A stretch of 64,000 nucleotides of DNA, taken from NCBI GenBank assembly GCA_948099385.1, contig CANUEZ040000163.1, positions 9,510,501 through 9,574,500 of the forward strand, written 5' to 3'. Both the position numbers and the translations under genes were made by a program. The notes beneath the pieces were generated by a model that was not told the origin of the DNA, searched no databases, and worked only from the letters and a program-made list of their open reading frames with translations. This document shows positions 48,480-57,760 of the stretch, one piece after another (position 1 is the stretch's first letter; the number at the start of each line of letters is the position of its first letter). Origin of the DNA: Fasciola hepatica (lineage: Eukaryota > Platyhelminthes > Trematoda > Plagiorchiida > Fasciolidae).

Positions 48480-49207
48480 GGTACCATGGGTTGCCGCATG
48501 CATAGGACGATTTCGACTCACATGTGGTCACTCTTGCCCAGCGGTGCACAATAATGCAGCCCAGACACATCGTTGGGGGAGTTCGTTGTAGCTAGGTCCA
48601 GCAAGGATGGAACTCATCCAGTCCCATACCTGGTATTTCCCATAATATGCTGGTGCAATGCATTGGCTTGTAGCCATTATAAGTAGGTTTGCTCTTCCGA
48701 TCCCGGCAAGCAGACCTTAGCCGCCCAGTCGATGTGCGGGACATGAAAGTCACCCATTATGAGGGCCTTTTGTGCTTCCTTAACTAGTTCAGTCAAATTC
48801 CGCAGTAAGCAAACTTCCTCTTCGTGGTTAGTGCTTAATGCCTCGTAGACACAGGCAACGTAAAACCTTCTACCTGGAAGGATGATCGTAACGGCGCATA
48901 ACTGGATATTGCGAGTGCACATCTTGGTCTAAGACTCAAGATGGTTTGCACCTGACCTAACGAGTCTGGCTAATCTACCGCCAAGGCGATCCTGTTCTCG
49001 ATCCTGCGTATAGACTGCAAAGCCATTACTTATTAGGCCTGGCACATGGTCTTCTTCAGAAAGCCGCTTTTCCGTGACGGCAACTATTGGCTCTTTCTGT
49101 TCGCCGGCGGTTTTGGCGAGTTCCGCCCATTTGTTTCTTATGCTACACGCGTTAGTATATGACACCACCGAGTTTGCTCCGTCCCCTAGGTGTCTCTTGT
49201 TGTTCAC
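48480..49207 (-). pseudogene. LINE endonuclease, broken (GAACT family)
   Basis: Minus-strand frames give YTNACSIRNKWAELAK (asparagine motif), PIVAVTEKRLSEEDHVPG (glutamate motif), then, after stops near 48930, FYVACVYEALST and KALIMGDFHVPHIDW (the GDF motif, with N replaced by H), and finally PSLLDLATTNSPNDV and LGKSDHM near 48530 (the serine-aspartate-histidine motif). The order is that of an apurinic-type LINE endonuclease. The asparagine of GDFN is lost and at least three stops interrupt it, so no activity is expected. Confidence 0.75.
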
Positions 49208-49220
49208 TCCTGCCTGTTTC

Positions 49221-50455
49221 TCAGGCGCAACGCCTGAGATGATACGTTTTTGCTTCAGATGTCCCTACTGGTATGCATGACGCCGGCTGACTATCCAGAA
49301 CTTCCGATGACTCCCAATTCATCTTTATGGGAGTTGCCACCACATCCAGACTGGCAGGGACCGTGCTGTTATCCACCTTTGGACAGTACTGCCGATTCTT
49401 GTCTTCCAGAGCTTCTTCAATTACAACTATTTGCCACCCCGCAAGTGGCTTCTTTGATACTGTCGGGGTCGGGGCCTGAGAGCCAAGTACGGCGTTCCGC
49501 TGAACCTTTTGGTTACTCACTAGAGCTCTGGCTGGTCGAGCAAGGTTACCCCCGGGAGCTAGACTACCAGGCCTTACTCTGTGCTCGCCCGGCACAAATT
49601 GGTATCTACCCTTGGAAATGTGAGCCACTATTGCTGCCCTCGCCAGCAGTTTATCCCGGGTGGCCTCATCAGCAAACTCCACTGGGATTGGTCTCGCACG
49701 AAGTTCGCCTTTGTTCCCCAGTGGTGACTTCCATGTCCCCACTCTGTGCACCCTTCTTAGAGAAGGAGGGTACGGAACACCTGCCACTGGCAGTATATCG
49801 CAGACCCTCCGCCTATTCATGTCCAGCCTTGCTTTCGATTCCCTAATAAAGGACGCTTCCTGGTTCTGGATCAGGAGCCTGTGGCTAGAGAACCTGCCCG
49901 TCGACAAGATCTGACTCTACAGATCCTTCACCTTAAGTTCCAACACCAGGAGGGCAGGGTCGTCCACTTTAGCTAACCCACCCTTCATTATATTACAGTC
50001 ACCCTCTTTTCGACCTGCCTTGCCCTTCCAGGCTTCTGCTCGGTTCACCGGCCCTGGTCGATCAGCTTCAAAGGAGTAGAGGCAACGACCGCCTGGCAAG
50101 CGTTCGGAACCGGTCCACTCGCTCTGACGATTGTCCTTTCAGGTGTGGCTACTACTTCCGCAACCGACTCACTGCTACCTAATTGCGGTGGTTTTGGGCT
50201 TATGACTGAGGTACTACCTGGTGGACGTTGGCCCTGCCCTTGGTCCTGCAGTTTAAAGGCCAGACTGGTCGCCTCCTTGAAAGGAGCACAGACTCGTTCA
50301 GCCCATGGGTTCCGTCCATAAAAGACATAGATGTCCTTTGCTATTCCTGAACACCTTGGGTGAACCCATCACTTGCGCACCTCGCACTCTTTACCGTTAA
50401 CCACACGTTTTCCACACTTAGGTGCGATACACGGGTAAGAAACACATGTCATAAC
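49221..50455 (-). pseudogene. LINE ORF1 with PHD-type zinc finger, broken
   Basis: ORF1 proteins bind LINE RNA. Near the start (about 50450-50280) one frame reads TCVSYPCIAPKCGKRVV, then KECEVRK-stop-WVHPRCSG, then WAERVCAPF. The spacing of cysteines and the W-x-H-x-x-C matches a PHD-like zinc finger, as known in ORF1 of some jockey/CR1-group LINEs. The stop (TGA, 50371-50369) stands exactly where a zinc-binding cysteine codon would be. A second long frame (49907-49221, 228 codons) holds PPSLRRVHRVGTWKSP, RPIPVEFADEATRDKLLA and KGRYQFVPGEH, which I interpret as a nucleic-acid-binding fold. Further stops lie near 49915 and a frame change near 50040. Confidence 0.65.
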
Positions 50456-50778
50456 GAAAACCACAAAAACGAGGGCGAAAACAACTCAAGTGCTCTTTGC
50501 CAAAAAACAAGATAAACACTGAAACTAGCAGGATAAGCTCGCCAACACAAAAGAACAAAAAGGAACACCAAAGCGGAAAAAAGGTCGCTGCAAAAACACC
50601 GAAACCTATTCGGCAATACTACAAGGAGAATAAAAATATTCTCCGGATAAAACGCACCTTAAAAGCAGTTCTGATAAGCTCAGTATTGCGAATTAAGCTA
50701 GGTAATTCACAAAGCTACTCAACAACTCAATTTAAAGACGAGAGCACTATGAATTCAAACAGCGCGGCATTCACAGAT
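50456..50778. other. Possible 5' untranslated region of the LINE
   Basis: About 320 bases between the ORF1 start of one LINE copy and the tail of the next. A lysine-rich plus-strand frame at 50497-50817 is A-rich chance reading. Confidence 0.4.
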
Positions 50779-51236
50779 CAGTTCAGTTCATTTCGCACAG
50801 AAATGTGGAAACAATGATTAAGCTGAGTCTGACCCTAAAAACGGCGTAACAGAACTCGGGGTATATTGCCACCCTACATTGGTCTACTGCTTCTTTAGAA
50901 ACCTTCACCTTTTTGGTACTTATGACCCCCTCCGGGAGTTTATCCCAATAGGGTACCACTCTGTTTGAGAAGTAAGTCGCCCTAATTTGGGGCCTCGGGT
51001 GCCCTCTTTGTAATCTGAGGCTATGCCCCTTGTGCCTCCCTCTGGGATCAGCGATAAAAGGTCTTCTCGAAAACCACCTTGCGCTACACCGCGTCGGTTT
51101 GCGTGCTGTTATCGGTTCAGTTTCCACTAAGCTATCTAAGGTGATATTAGGAATAATAGCTCCTAGGTGTATCCCCTCAACTCAAAATAATTCGGGGATT
51201 TTTCGAGCAGTGAACTCATAAGCAACCTGCTAACCT
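50779..51236 (-). pseudogene. Second LINE copy, ORF2 C-terminal end with tail
   Basis: The minus-strand frame 51127-50783 begins inside and continues from upstream codons to about 51225. It contains ITARKPTRCSARWFSRRPF, GHSLRLQRGHPRPQIR and ATYFSNRVVPYWDKLPEGVI, the terminal segment of jockey/CR1-type ORF2 (compare FFSSRVVNSWKGVPGG in the copy at 46.2 kb). A short untranslated region and GAACTGAACTGATCT at 50792-50779 follow. It is a 5'-truncated copy of a related subfamily with stops near 51130 and 51170. It lies immediately upstream of, and in the same orientation as, the long copy. Confidence 0.75.
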
Positions 51237-51285
51237 ACAAAACGTTGTTAGAATAGCTTCCCAACTGCCAGTGTAAGATAGTTGA

Positions 51286-52414
51286 GTGTTCCCCATTATC
51301 AACACGCCTATCTCCAATCCTATAAAAATGCTTTTCCAAAGAATGTCTGAAGCAACTTCCGTCCGCCTTCACCACCGAGTGACAAGCCGCCTTCAGCCCG
51401 CGAGCACTAAACGCCCCCGACTCCCCACAGCTTTGGTATCTTGCTTGGTACCACTTGTTGATATCCACAGTGACGATGGCATCAAAGTTAGGGCGCTAGA
51501 ACGAAACCTAGAATCCTTGGAAGGACAGTTACGTACCATGGATAATGCTCTGACCGCGTTGTCACCACTAGCGTTTATCGTGGATCCTTCAAAATATCCG
51601 AACACCCAAAGTTTGCTAACGGCCGGTCGCTTTCTGGACTCAGTTGCTTCTGAAGTCCACCAAAGAATTAGGAGGTCCAAGAATGCCGTGGTCTTTAATA
51701 TTCCGGACCGTCTTCCGCTTTCCTCGAATAAACAATCGTTGCTTCTAGCCTGCGGTATGTCACACCACGAGTGCGGCTGCGTAAGACTAAGAAAAAAGTC
51801 GCAGCGACATATGTGTCCACTTTTTTCAGTTCCGTGAGGAAAACATTGCCAAGGAATTCATCAGAAAGAGAGAGGCCATCGCCAAAGCCACCCCATTCAA
51901 AAGCGTAAAAATTGTAGCCAACAGGACCCCATTACAGAGGCACATCCTGAGGTCGGTAGTAGGCAATCCCTCATCCTCACTATCTCCTGATAAAGGGCCG
52001 CCCAACCCCCCTCACCAACCCACCACAGTTGACACATTCACACGCGCACCATCGACCAATGCAGCACCAGTGGATGTAGACCTCGATATACACTGCTCGT
52101 CGCCAACTCCTCAGCGCCCATCCAAACGGCTCCACATTACAACCCAATCTCCACCATTACCTATAGGATGTACCGAAAGCCGGGCGATGCAATCATCTCT
52201 CAAAGACAGCTATCGCTCAGCTATTGGCCTGTCTTCCAAGCAAGCCGAGAAAGTGATCGCTTCCAACTCACCACCCCGTACCAACGAATCAGCAAAAATA
52301 TCATCCCCAACGAAATCAAACATAGCCTCTGTAACAGCCGGTCGTGGAAAATCCCCCTTTTTCCTTCGCTATTCAGTCTTTTTCCTAACATCACTCACTT
52401 ACCTACACTCTTGA
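51286..52414 (+). pseudogene. CR1-type LINE ORF1, one frameshift
   Basis: The first frame (51286-51837) encodes a mixed N-terminal region with a possible coiled coil (RALERNLESLEGQLRTMDNA), then KNAVVFNIPDRLP and the Cys/His motif CGMSHHECGCVRLRKKSQRH followed by MCPLF. At a T6 run (51821-51826) the frame shifts by one base and continues as FQFREENIAKEFIRKREAI to 52414, ending in a serine/proline-rich tail. The Cys/His motif and the segment after it match ORF1 of the minus-strand LINE at 61.0 kb (CNMAHYRCHCRRLRKKSQRH). No ORF2 follows. A BEL/Pao gag begins instead, so the LINE may have been interrupted. RNA binding is inferred. Confidence 0.7.
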
Positions 52415-52684
52415 CTTGTCTTTACGAACTGGTTGTTTTTCTGGACCAGTCGTTGTTTGTTCGCGCCCAGAGCGCTAATTTGGCACATCCTTGTTCAGGA
52501 CCTGCGTGACGCACGTGCTGTTTGCTCACACGCTGCTATTCGGTTTCTCGTTGTTGATTCCTTTTGATCGTATTATTGAGGTTTGTATATTTTTTTGTCA
52601 TTGTTCATGTAATAATCTATTATCGTAGAATGTCGCGGATAATCGCCTTTTGCTTTCGGGATCCGTTGCAAATTTGGCTACGCT
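52415..52684. other. Interval between LINE ORF1 and Pao gag, possible LTR remnant
   Basis: T-rich sequence that starts TGTCTTTACG near 52417. By position it could hold the 5' LTR and primer-binding site of the BEL/Pao element. No second LTR is in view to confirm it. Confidence 0.25.
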
Positions 52685-53778
52685 TTGCTCAAACGTTCGT
52701 TACAATACTCAATAGATCAATTTGGAACGAGGAAAAACACGCATAATGCCAAGAAAGGATCGAAAACATTGGAATCCGGACAGGAAGTAACACGGCAAGT
52801 CTCTGGGGAGGTTTTGGGTACATTTGATTCTTTAGTTAATGTTAGATCGCCTAGTCCTGTCAGTGCTAGTTCATGTGTTAATGAGAGTAATATTGATCGT
52901 AAGGATGTTGATTTATATAGGCTGGGAATACTAGACCTAGAACAACAGTTGTAATCGGCTAGACTACAGGGGCAGGAAGCAGAGAAGAAGTGTACACAGA
53001 AAGAGCGAGAGCATGAGACCAGCGACTTCGACACTTCCGAAAGATCAGGGTGCAATAAGATAGGGAACCCACGCCGGTCTCCGACTACAAGACACCATCG
53101 ATCGATCTGCCTAGAGTAAAACTAACGGTTTTCGACGGGCGAGCTGAGCAATACTGCAAGTTTGTCAAGCAGTTCGAGACGTTCGTTGAAAACAAGGTAA
53201 CCGACCCTGGGCAAAGCTTCTCTACCTAACTCACTACTGCCGAGGCCGAGCAAGAGAAGCTATCGACGGGTGTACCATGCTCGAACCGGAACAAGGCTAC
53301 ACAAGAGCAAGGAAGATTCTAAGGGACTTGTTTGGCCAACCGTTCAAAGTAGCCCGTGACCTAATAGAGGGCGTGATGGTAGAGGCAAAGAGAACCAAGG
53401 GCGACGTCTACACCATGGCCGACCTGGTGATTAAGATGCAAAACTGCTCAATAGCCCTCGACCATTTAGGTTACAGAGCTGATCTAGATGCCATGCACAC
53501 TTTAGAAAACATAGTCCGTCACCTCTCTCCCGAACTACAGGGTCGGTGGGCGGAAGAAGCAGAACGGATAAGCCGAAGCGACAGGGAAGCTAACTTCGAA
53601 GACCTGACCGAATACTTGGACAGGCAAACGAAGATAGCTGACAGCAGGTTCGGCCGACTCGTCCGGGACAGCAACCGGGCAAACAAGCCCAGTACTAGCC
53701 AAGTCCAAACCCCTGCACGTGAACATCCAAAATACCAGCCTTGGACCAATACACATGCCATTTCACGCGATGCTACTG
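52685..53778 (+). pseudogene. BEL/Pao retrotransposon gag, truncated
   Basis: Gag is the structural protein of LTR retrotransposons. The N-terminal frame (52685-52954) ends in a helical DLYRLGILDLEQQL segment at a stop (TAA 52952-52954). In another frame DLPRVKLTVFDGRAEQYCKF and VKQFETFVENKV follow, the LP-x-F-x-G..W/Y..F signature of the Pao gag domain (DUF1759). After a one-base shift near 53207-53211 the frame continues KLLYLTHYCRGRAREAIDG and then TRARKILRDLFGQPFKVARD, open from 53277 to the point where (TAA)n begins at 53779. The element is cut there by the tail of the minus-strand LINE. No protease, reverse transcriptase or integrase of this element was found beyond the LINE. Confidence 0.75.
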
Positions 53779-53797
53779 TAATAATAATAATAATAAT
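53779..53797 (-). repeat. (TTA)n LINE tail
   Basis: Six trinucleotide units, the 3' tail of the minus-strand LINE. The bases before it (GAAATAAACCA on the minus strand) resemble GAAATATACCA before the (ATT)15 tract at 63.3 kb. Confidence 0.85.
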
Positions 53798-56344
53798 GGT
53801 TTATTTCGGAAGCGCCCGAAGCATGCCATGTGCATGATCATGTAGATACAGGTGATGGAATGGACAGATATAATTCATGGAAATATGGAGACTCTCATGG
53901 AAATATTGGATAAAAAGGCTCAGAAGGGGGAATAAGGTAGGATAAAAATAGTATAAACATATGCACACCATAGAGATTGTGTGGAGTTCAAATGAGCTCA
54001 AGAGCGGATTTGAAGGGACGCCCGGTGAGCTTGAAATTCAAGGTCAGGTGGACTGAGTGGCTGGTCCCGGGCAATTACATATGGAGGCAGACTGGTAAAC
54101 ATGAGAAAGGCTGGAAATTGGTATAAAGAACTGCAGTAGCGAGGAACGATGGAGAAAAAGGTGAGGTGCACTGCAGTGGATTAGATGACAATGAAGCATT
54201 GGTACTTTGCAGTGAATTGTCGGCGGACAGGACACAAAACTCACCGTAAAACAGGCAGCGAGCAATGCAAGACGTAGAGGGATGATCAGATGACAAAAAC
54301 GATTTAGAAGGATTGGATACGGTAGATGTGAGGCACAGATGTAGAGGTGATGGATGCCTATGATGACGGTCGTTGGGATGATAGCAAGAGAAATGGCGGG
54401 TGAGGAACTGCAAGATGCACAGCGCGTGCACATAGATATATATGCGTAAGTTTATATATATATAGATTTATTATATATATATATATGTATAGGTTTAAGA
54501 GAAGCAGGAGCATTAACAATGGGGTCCTAGAAAGAAATTATCAGTCAATAGGAGGAGTAGGTAATGTTAGATCAGTTGGTTGTAGGATTAACTTTGGAAT
54601 GTCGTGGTGGATTAACTTCATGACAAGTGCACGTGGCAGCCCAACGGAGAGAAAAATAGAATGCGGAAGCACAGAAGTGATGAAGACTGTTAGGAGCAGT
54701 TCATGGAAGAGTGAAGATGAAAGACAGGATCAAGGAAAACAGGTAAGAATGGGTCTAATTATTTGATCAATGCAGGTGCGAGATGTAGTGACGGACCAGA
54801 GGAATCGGGTAGTGACAGGTCAAACAATTTGGAACTGTAAAAGAACGTCACGACGTAACGTTGTCATTAAAATGGTGGAACATGGAAAAGCGGACCACAC
54901 TGGAAGGTACAGAAAAATGCCTGTAGCGAGCAATAAACGGATCAAGGGATGAAAGCAATGACCGAGGAGACACAGGTAAGAAATCACCAATCAGATCATT
55001 TTACTTCAGATGAAACACGAAGGAGGCGGACAAGGAAGCGGGAAGCCCCGAGATAAGTGGACCAGTAATAGAGCAAAAAGGCCACAAAAAATGAATGCGC
55101 AAAGGAGTTGGGGCAATGGAGCTGGAGAGCTGTGTGCCGGCAGACAATTGAACAGGTGGATACTAATCAGGACACTGGAAAGAACCGCAGAGGAATCGTG
55201 GGGCCAAGTGAGGAAGACGTGGTGGTGATAATTAGATAATAAATACTACTGTAAAAGATGCGAAGTTTGGAGCGGCAATTTCTGATATGCGGATTGGGCA
55301 TGAGTGCGGGTGCGGTCGGTGCATCATGGCATGGGGCACGAGGAGGGATTTAACAGAACGACAGGTTTAAGGAAGCTATCAATGGGCGTTCTGAGCAGAG
55401 GGTAACACCAAGCGCATAGATGATAGAAGCCAGCAATGACGGCAGGTGGGAAAAGAGTTACTGGCGAGCGTCGACAGAGAAAAGTGGTTAGGACGATAGT
55501 GACTCAAAGCAGTGAAAGTTGATGTAGAGAGAGGCAATAGGAGGGAGGACAAAACGGGAAGGTGTGCATACCGTGGTAGGGCGACAAAAACGGGAAGTGG
55601 AAACAGATGATAAGAGCTATAGGTGAACAAGCTGTGGCGGAAAAACGATGAGGAGCATGCAATTTTCAACCGACAGCATTGAATTCGGTAGTTCAAGAAA
55701 AGTTAGGGCGTGCCATCCGCAACCGGTGCTAGTGGGTGGGACTGGCCGTGCGCTGGGCACCCAACCTGAAAAACACTTCGTGAAGTGAACGCAGGAGGTG
55801 TGATCCACCAGTCTAGTTGCGCTCGCACATCGTTGCAGACGGCCTGCACGCCCGATGTGCGCCGGCCATAGCGGTGGATCTGAACGCACCCCGCACTGCT
55901 GGGAGTGGCTCGAGTGGCAACTGATAATTGTACAGGAGACAAAACGACCGCGATGGGGGTGCGTGAACCAGGAACAATTGACCAAGCCGTGAGACCATGG
56001 ACAGGAGAGCCAACGGAAACAGCAAGTGGTAGACGACCGTGTAGCAATATTATCCAGGTGCACCTGCCAGGGAGATGGTAAGTACAGTGCCCGAAGTGGT
56101 TGGCCGTCAGCGGGGATCACTGGAGAGGGAAAAGGGATAAAGAAGCGCAGTCTGGGTGTGCCCCCGCTGAGAATCAACGGATACTGAGGAGAAAAAAAAG
56201 TGAATATGATGGATAAGAGATGAACGTAGGTGAGCAATAGGGTTACCGTATGATGGCAGGCGGTAGGTTCGCTGTGGATCAGTGAAGGCAATGGCCTTAG
56301 TTCGCGGGGTGTACCTAGTGGCTTGTGACGCAGAGGTGGTAGAG
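53798..56344 (-). other. Long 3' untranslated region of the LINE
   Basis: About 2.5 kb after the reverse transcriptase stop. Its minus strand is C/T-rich like the rest of the element, with frames such as 56291-55617 (224 codons) that carry no recognised domain and low-complexity S/H/P-rich composition. A (TA)n tract occurs at 54434-54490. A separate nested insertion cannot be excluded, but no boundary was seen. Confidence 0.5.
54434..54490. repeat. (TA)n microsatellite, interrupted
   Basis: Several TA runs broken by GCG, GATT and similar words, inside the LINE 3' region. Confidence 0.9.
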
Positions 56345-57760
56345 TTACAGTGTGAGACCTCTTTCAAAGGCCAGGTCGGCGGAGACGAGCTCATTGGTGA
56401 GCAATATAGCATTGGGGACTGTTAAGTATGACAAAAGTGCGCGCCTAAAAGCGAACATTGAGGAGGCACTGCGTAAGCTAAAGGGCAGCTTATTCCAGAT
56501 TTTGGAATAGGCTGACAGAAAGAATCGGGACTTCAGACAGAGATTAGAATGAGGGACAGTGAGAGAGAAGGCACGGTGCCGGATGGGGTGGGAGCAGGGC
56601 GCAGCGAATGAGATGGGATAAGAGGTGTAGGCCAGGTTATGGATTAGCTTAAAGAGGAAAATCAGGTTGGGCCTCATGCGACGAATCCATAGAGGCTCAA
56701 TCTGTAAGAGCTCACACCGCTGGCGGTATGTTAGGGCTAGGGATACGCCCAACAGCCTTTTGGTAAAGGTTCGCTGATCGTTCTCAAGAGATACAATGGA
56801 GGAACGTGGCCAGAGGCTCGAGGTAATGGGACAATACTCTAGGAGCGGTCTTACGTGTGAGAGATACATGGAGAGGCGACTGGCCGGTATTAGTAAACAC
56901 CGAATGATCAGGCCTAGGGTTCTCTTAGCCTTAGCGATTTGGAATGATGCCGGTTCGGAGAAGTTAAAGGAACAAGAGTAGCGTACGCCAAGATCGGTAA
57001 CCATGGGGTGTATGGGGATGGGCAGGCCGTCCAGACAAATTTGGCCGGGTGGTACGTTGCACTTGTATGGTAGGAGGAAGCTTTTCTCCGCAGAGAATTT
57101 CATAAACCACGAGAGGCACCAAGTTTGGAGAACGAGTAAGTCATGCGATATGTTGCATAGAGTCACGGAAAGGTCACTAGGGAGGAAAGAGTACACTATT
57201 TTTATATCGTCGGCAAAGGGGAAAGGAGTGCCGTGTCGAATAGAAGAGAAAATGTCATTGATATAAATAAGGAATAGTAATGGGCCTAGGACACTGCCTT
57301 GGATGACGCCGCTAGTAATTGGTTTGGCGGAAGATAGGTGGCCGTCGACGAGCACGGCTTGTGATCTGTTAGAGAGATAGGAGGATAGCCATGAGAGGAG
57401 AGGGTCAGTAATACCAAGAGATCGGATTTCGGCCAACAGATGAATATGGGGAACACGGTCAAAAGCCTTAGACATGTCGAGGTACAGGACAATTACAGAG
57501 TTGCCGGCGTCGGCAGCAGACGATAGGACATTGAGAAAGTCAAGCTGGCAGGAAGAGCAGGAACGGGAGTTCAAGAAACCATGCTGACCAGGGTTCAGCA
57601 GGTTGTTAGATAAGAGGTACTGGACAATGTGTCTTTTGATAATTCTCTCCATAATTTTGCAGACTGCTGGGGTGTGAATAATGGGCCGATAGTTATCTGG
57701 GTCGTGTAATACGCCCCTTTTGAAGCGCGGAACTAAAACAGAGGATTTCCATTGAGGGGG
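56345..57760 (-). CDS. LINE reverse transcriptase (ORF2, distal part)
   Basis: The open frame 57652-56345 (435 codons) continues the endonuclease frame after a one-base shift and, read from about 57750, starts with VLVPRFKRGVLHDPDNYRPI. Motifs in order: NNLLNPGQHGFLNSRSC, motif A IVLYLDMSKAFDRVPH, motif B SGVIQGSVLGPLLFL, catalytic FPFADDIKIVYS (FADD at 57217-57206, residues 146-149 of the 57652 frame), VTDLGVRYS, then a thumb with LSHVRPLLEYC and a C-terminal W-N-K-L-P segment (IWNKLPFSLRSA). All catalytic residues are present. This enzyme primes reverse transcription at the nicked target. No RNase H domain is seen, as usual for CR1-type LINEs. Confidence 0.88.
   Translation of the reverse strand, partial: PPQWKSSVLVPRFKRGVLHDPDNYRPIIHTPAVCKIMERIIKRHIVQYLLSNNLLNPGQHGFLNSRSCSSCQLDFLNVLSSAADAGNSVIVLYLDMSKAFDRVPHIHLLAEIRSLGITDPLLSWLSSYLSNRSQAVLVDGHLSSAKPITSGVIQGSVLGPLLFLIYINDIFSSIRHGTPFPFADDIKIVYSFLPSDLSVTLCNISHDLLVLQTWCLSWFMKFSAEKSFLLPYKCNVPPGQICLDGLPIPIHPMVTDLGVRYSCSFNFSEPASFQIAKAKRTLGLIIRCLLIPASRLSMYLSHVRPLLEYCPITSSLWPRSSIVSLENDQRTFTKRLLGVSLALTYRQRCELLQIEPLWIRRMRPNLIFLFKLIHNLAYTSYPISFAAPCSHPIRHRAFSLTVPHSNLCLKSRFFLSAYSKIWNKLPFSLRSASSMFAFRRALLSYLTVPNAILLTNELVSADLAFERGLTL

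Larger units (their letters stand above)
45888..50455 (-). mobile_element. Jockey/CR1-like LINE with (GAACT)n tail
   Basis: Minus-strand order: zinc-finger ORF1 (50455-49221), endonuclease (49207-48480), reverse transcriptase (48140-46220), 3' untranslated region (46219-45910) and a (GAACT)n tail at 45909-45888. ORF2 is interrupted at 48159-48352 by a fragment of the family's own 3' end. Stops and frameshifts are scattered but motif blocks are long and clear, so it is a moderately old copy. The 5' limit beyond 50455 is unclear. The 50456-50778 interval may be its 5' untranslated region, because the tail of another copy of the family lies at 50779. Confidence 0.8.

Noticed and set aside
49250..49846. 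A 198-codon plus-strand frame
   Set aside because: It is antisense to the LINE ORF1 frame on the minus strand, whose sequence shows readable conserved blocks. The plus frame has no recognised domain.
55617..56291. A 224-codon minus-strand frame
   Set aside because: It lies after the reverse transcriptase stop in pyrimidine-rich sequence and shows no domain or known LINE motif, so it is treated as untranslated region.
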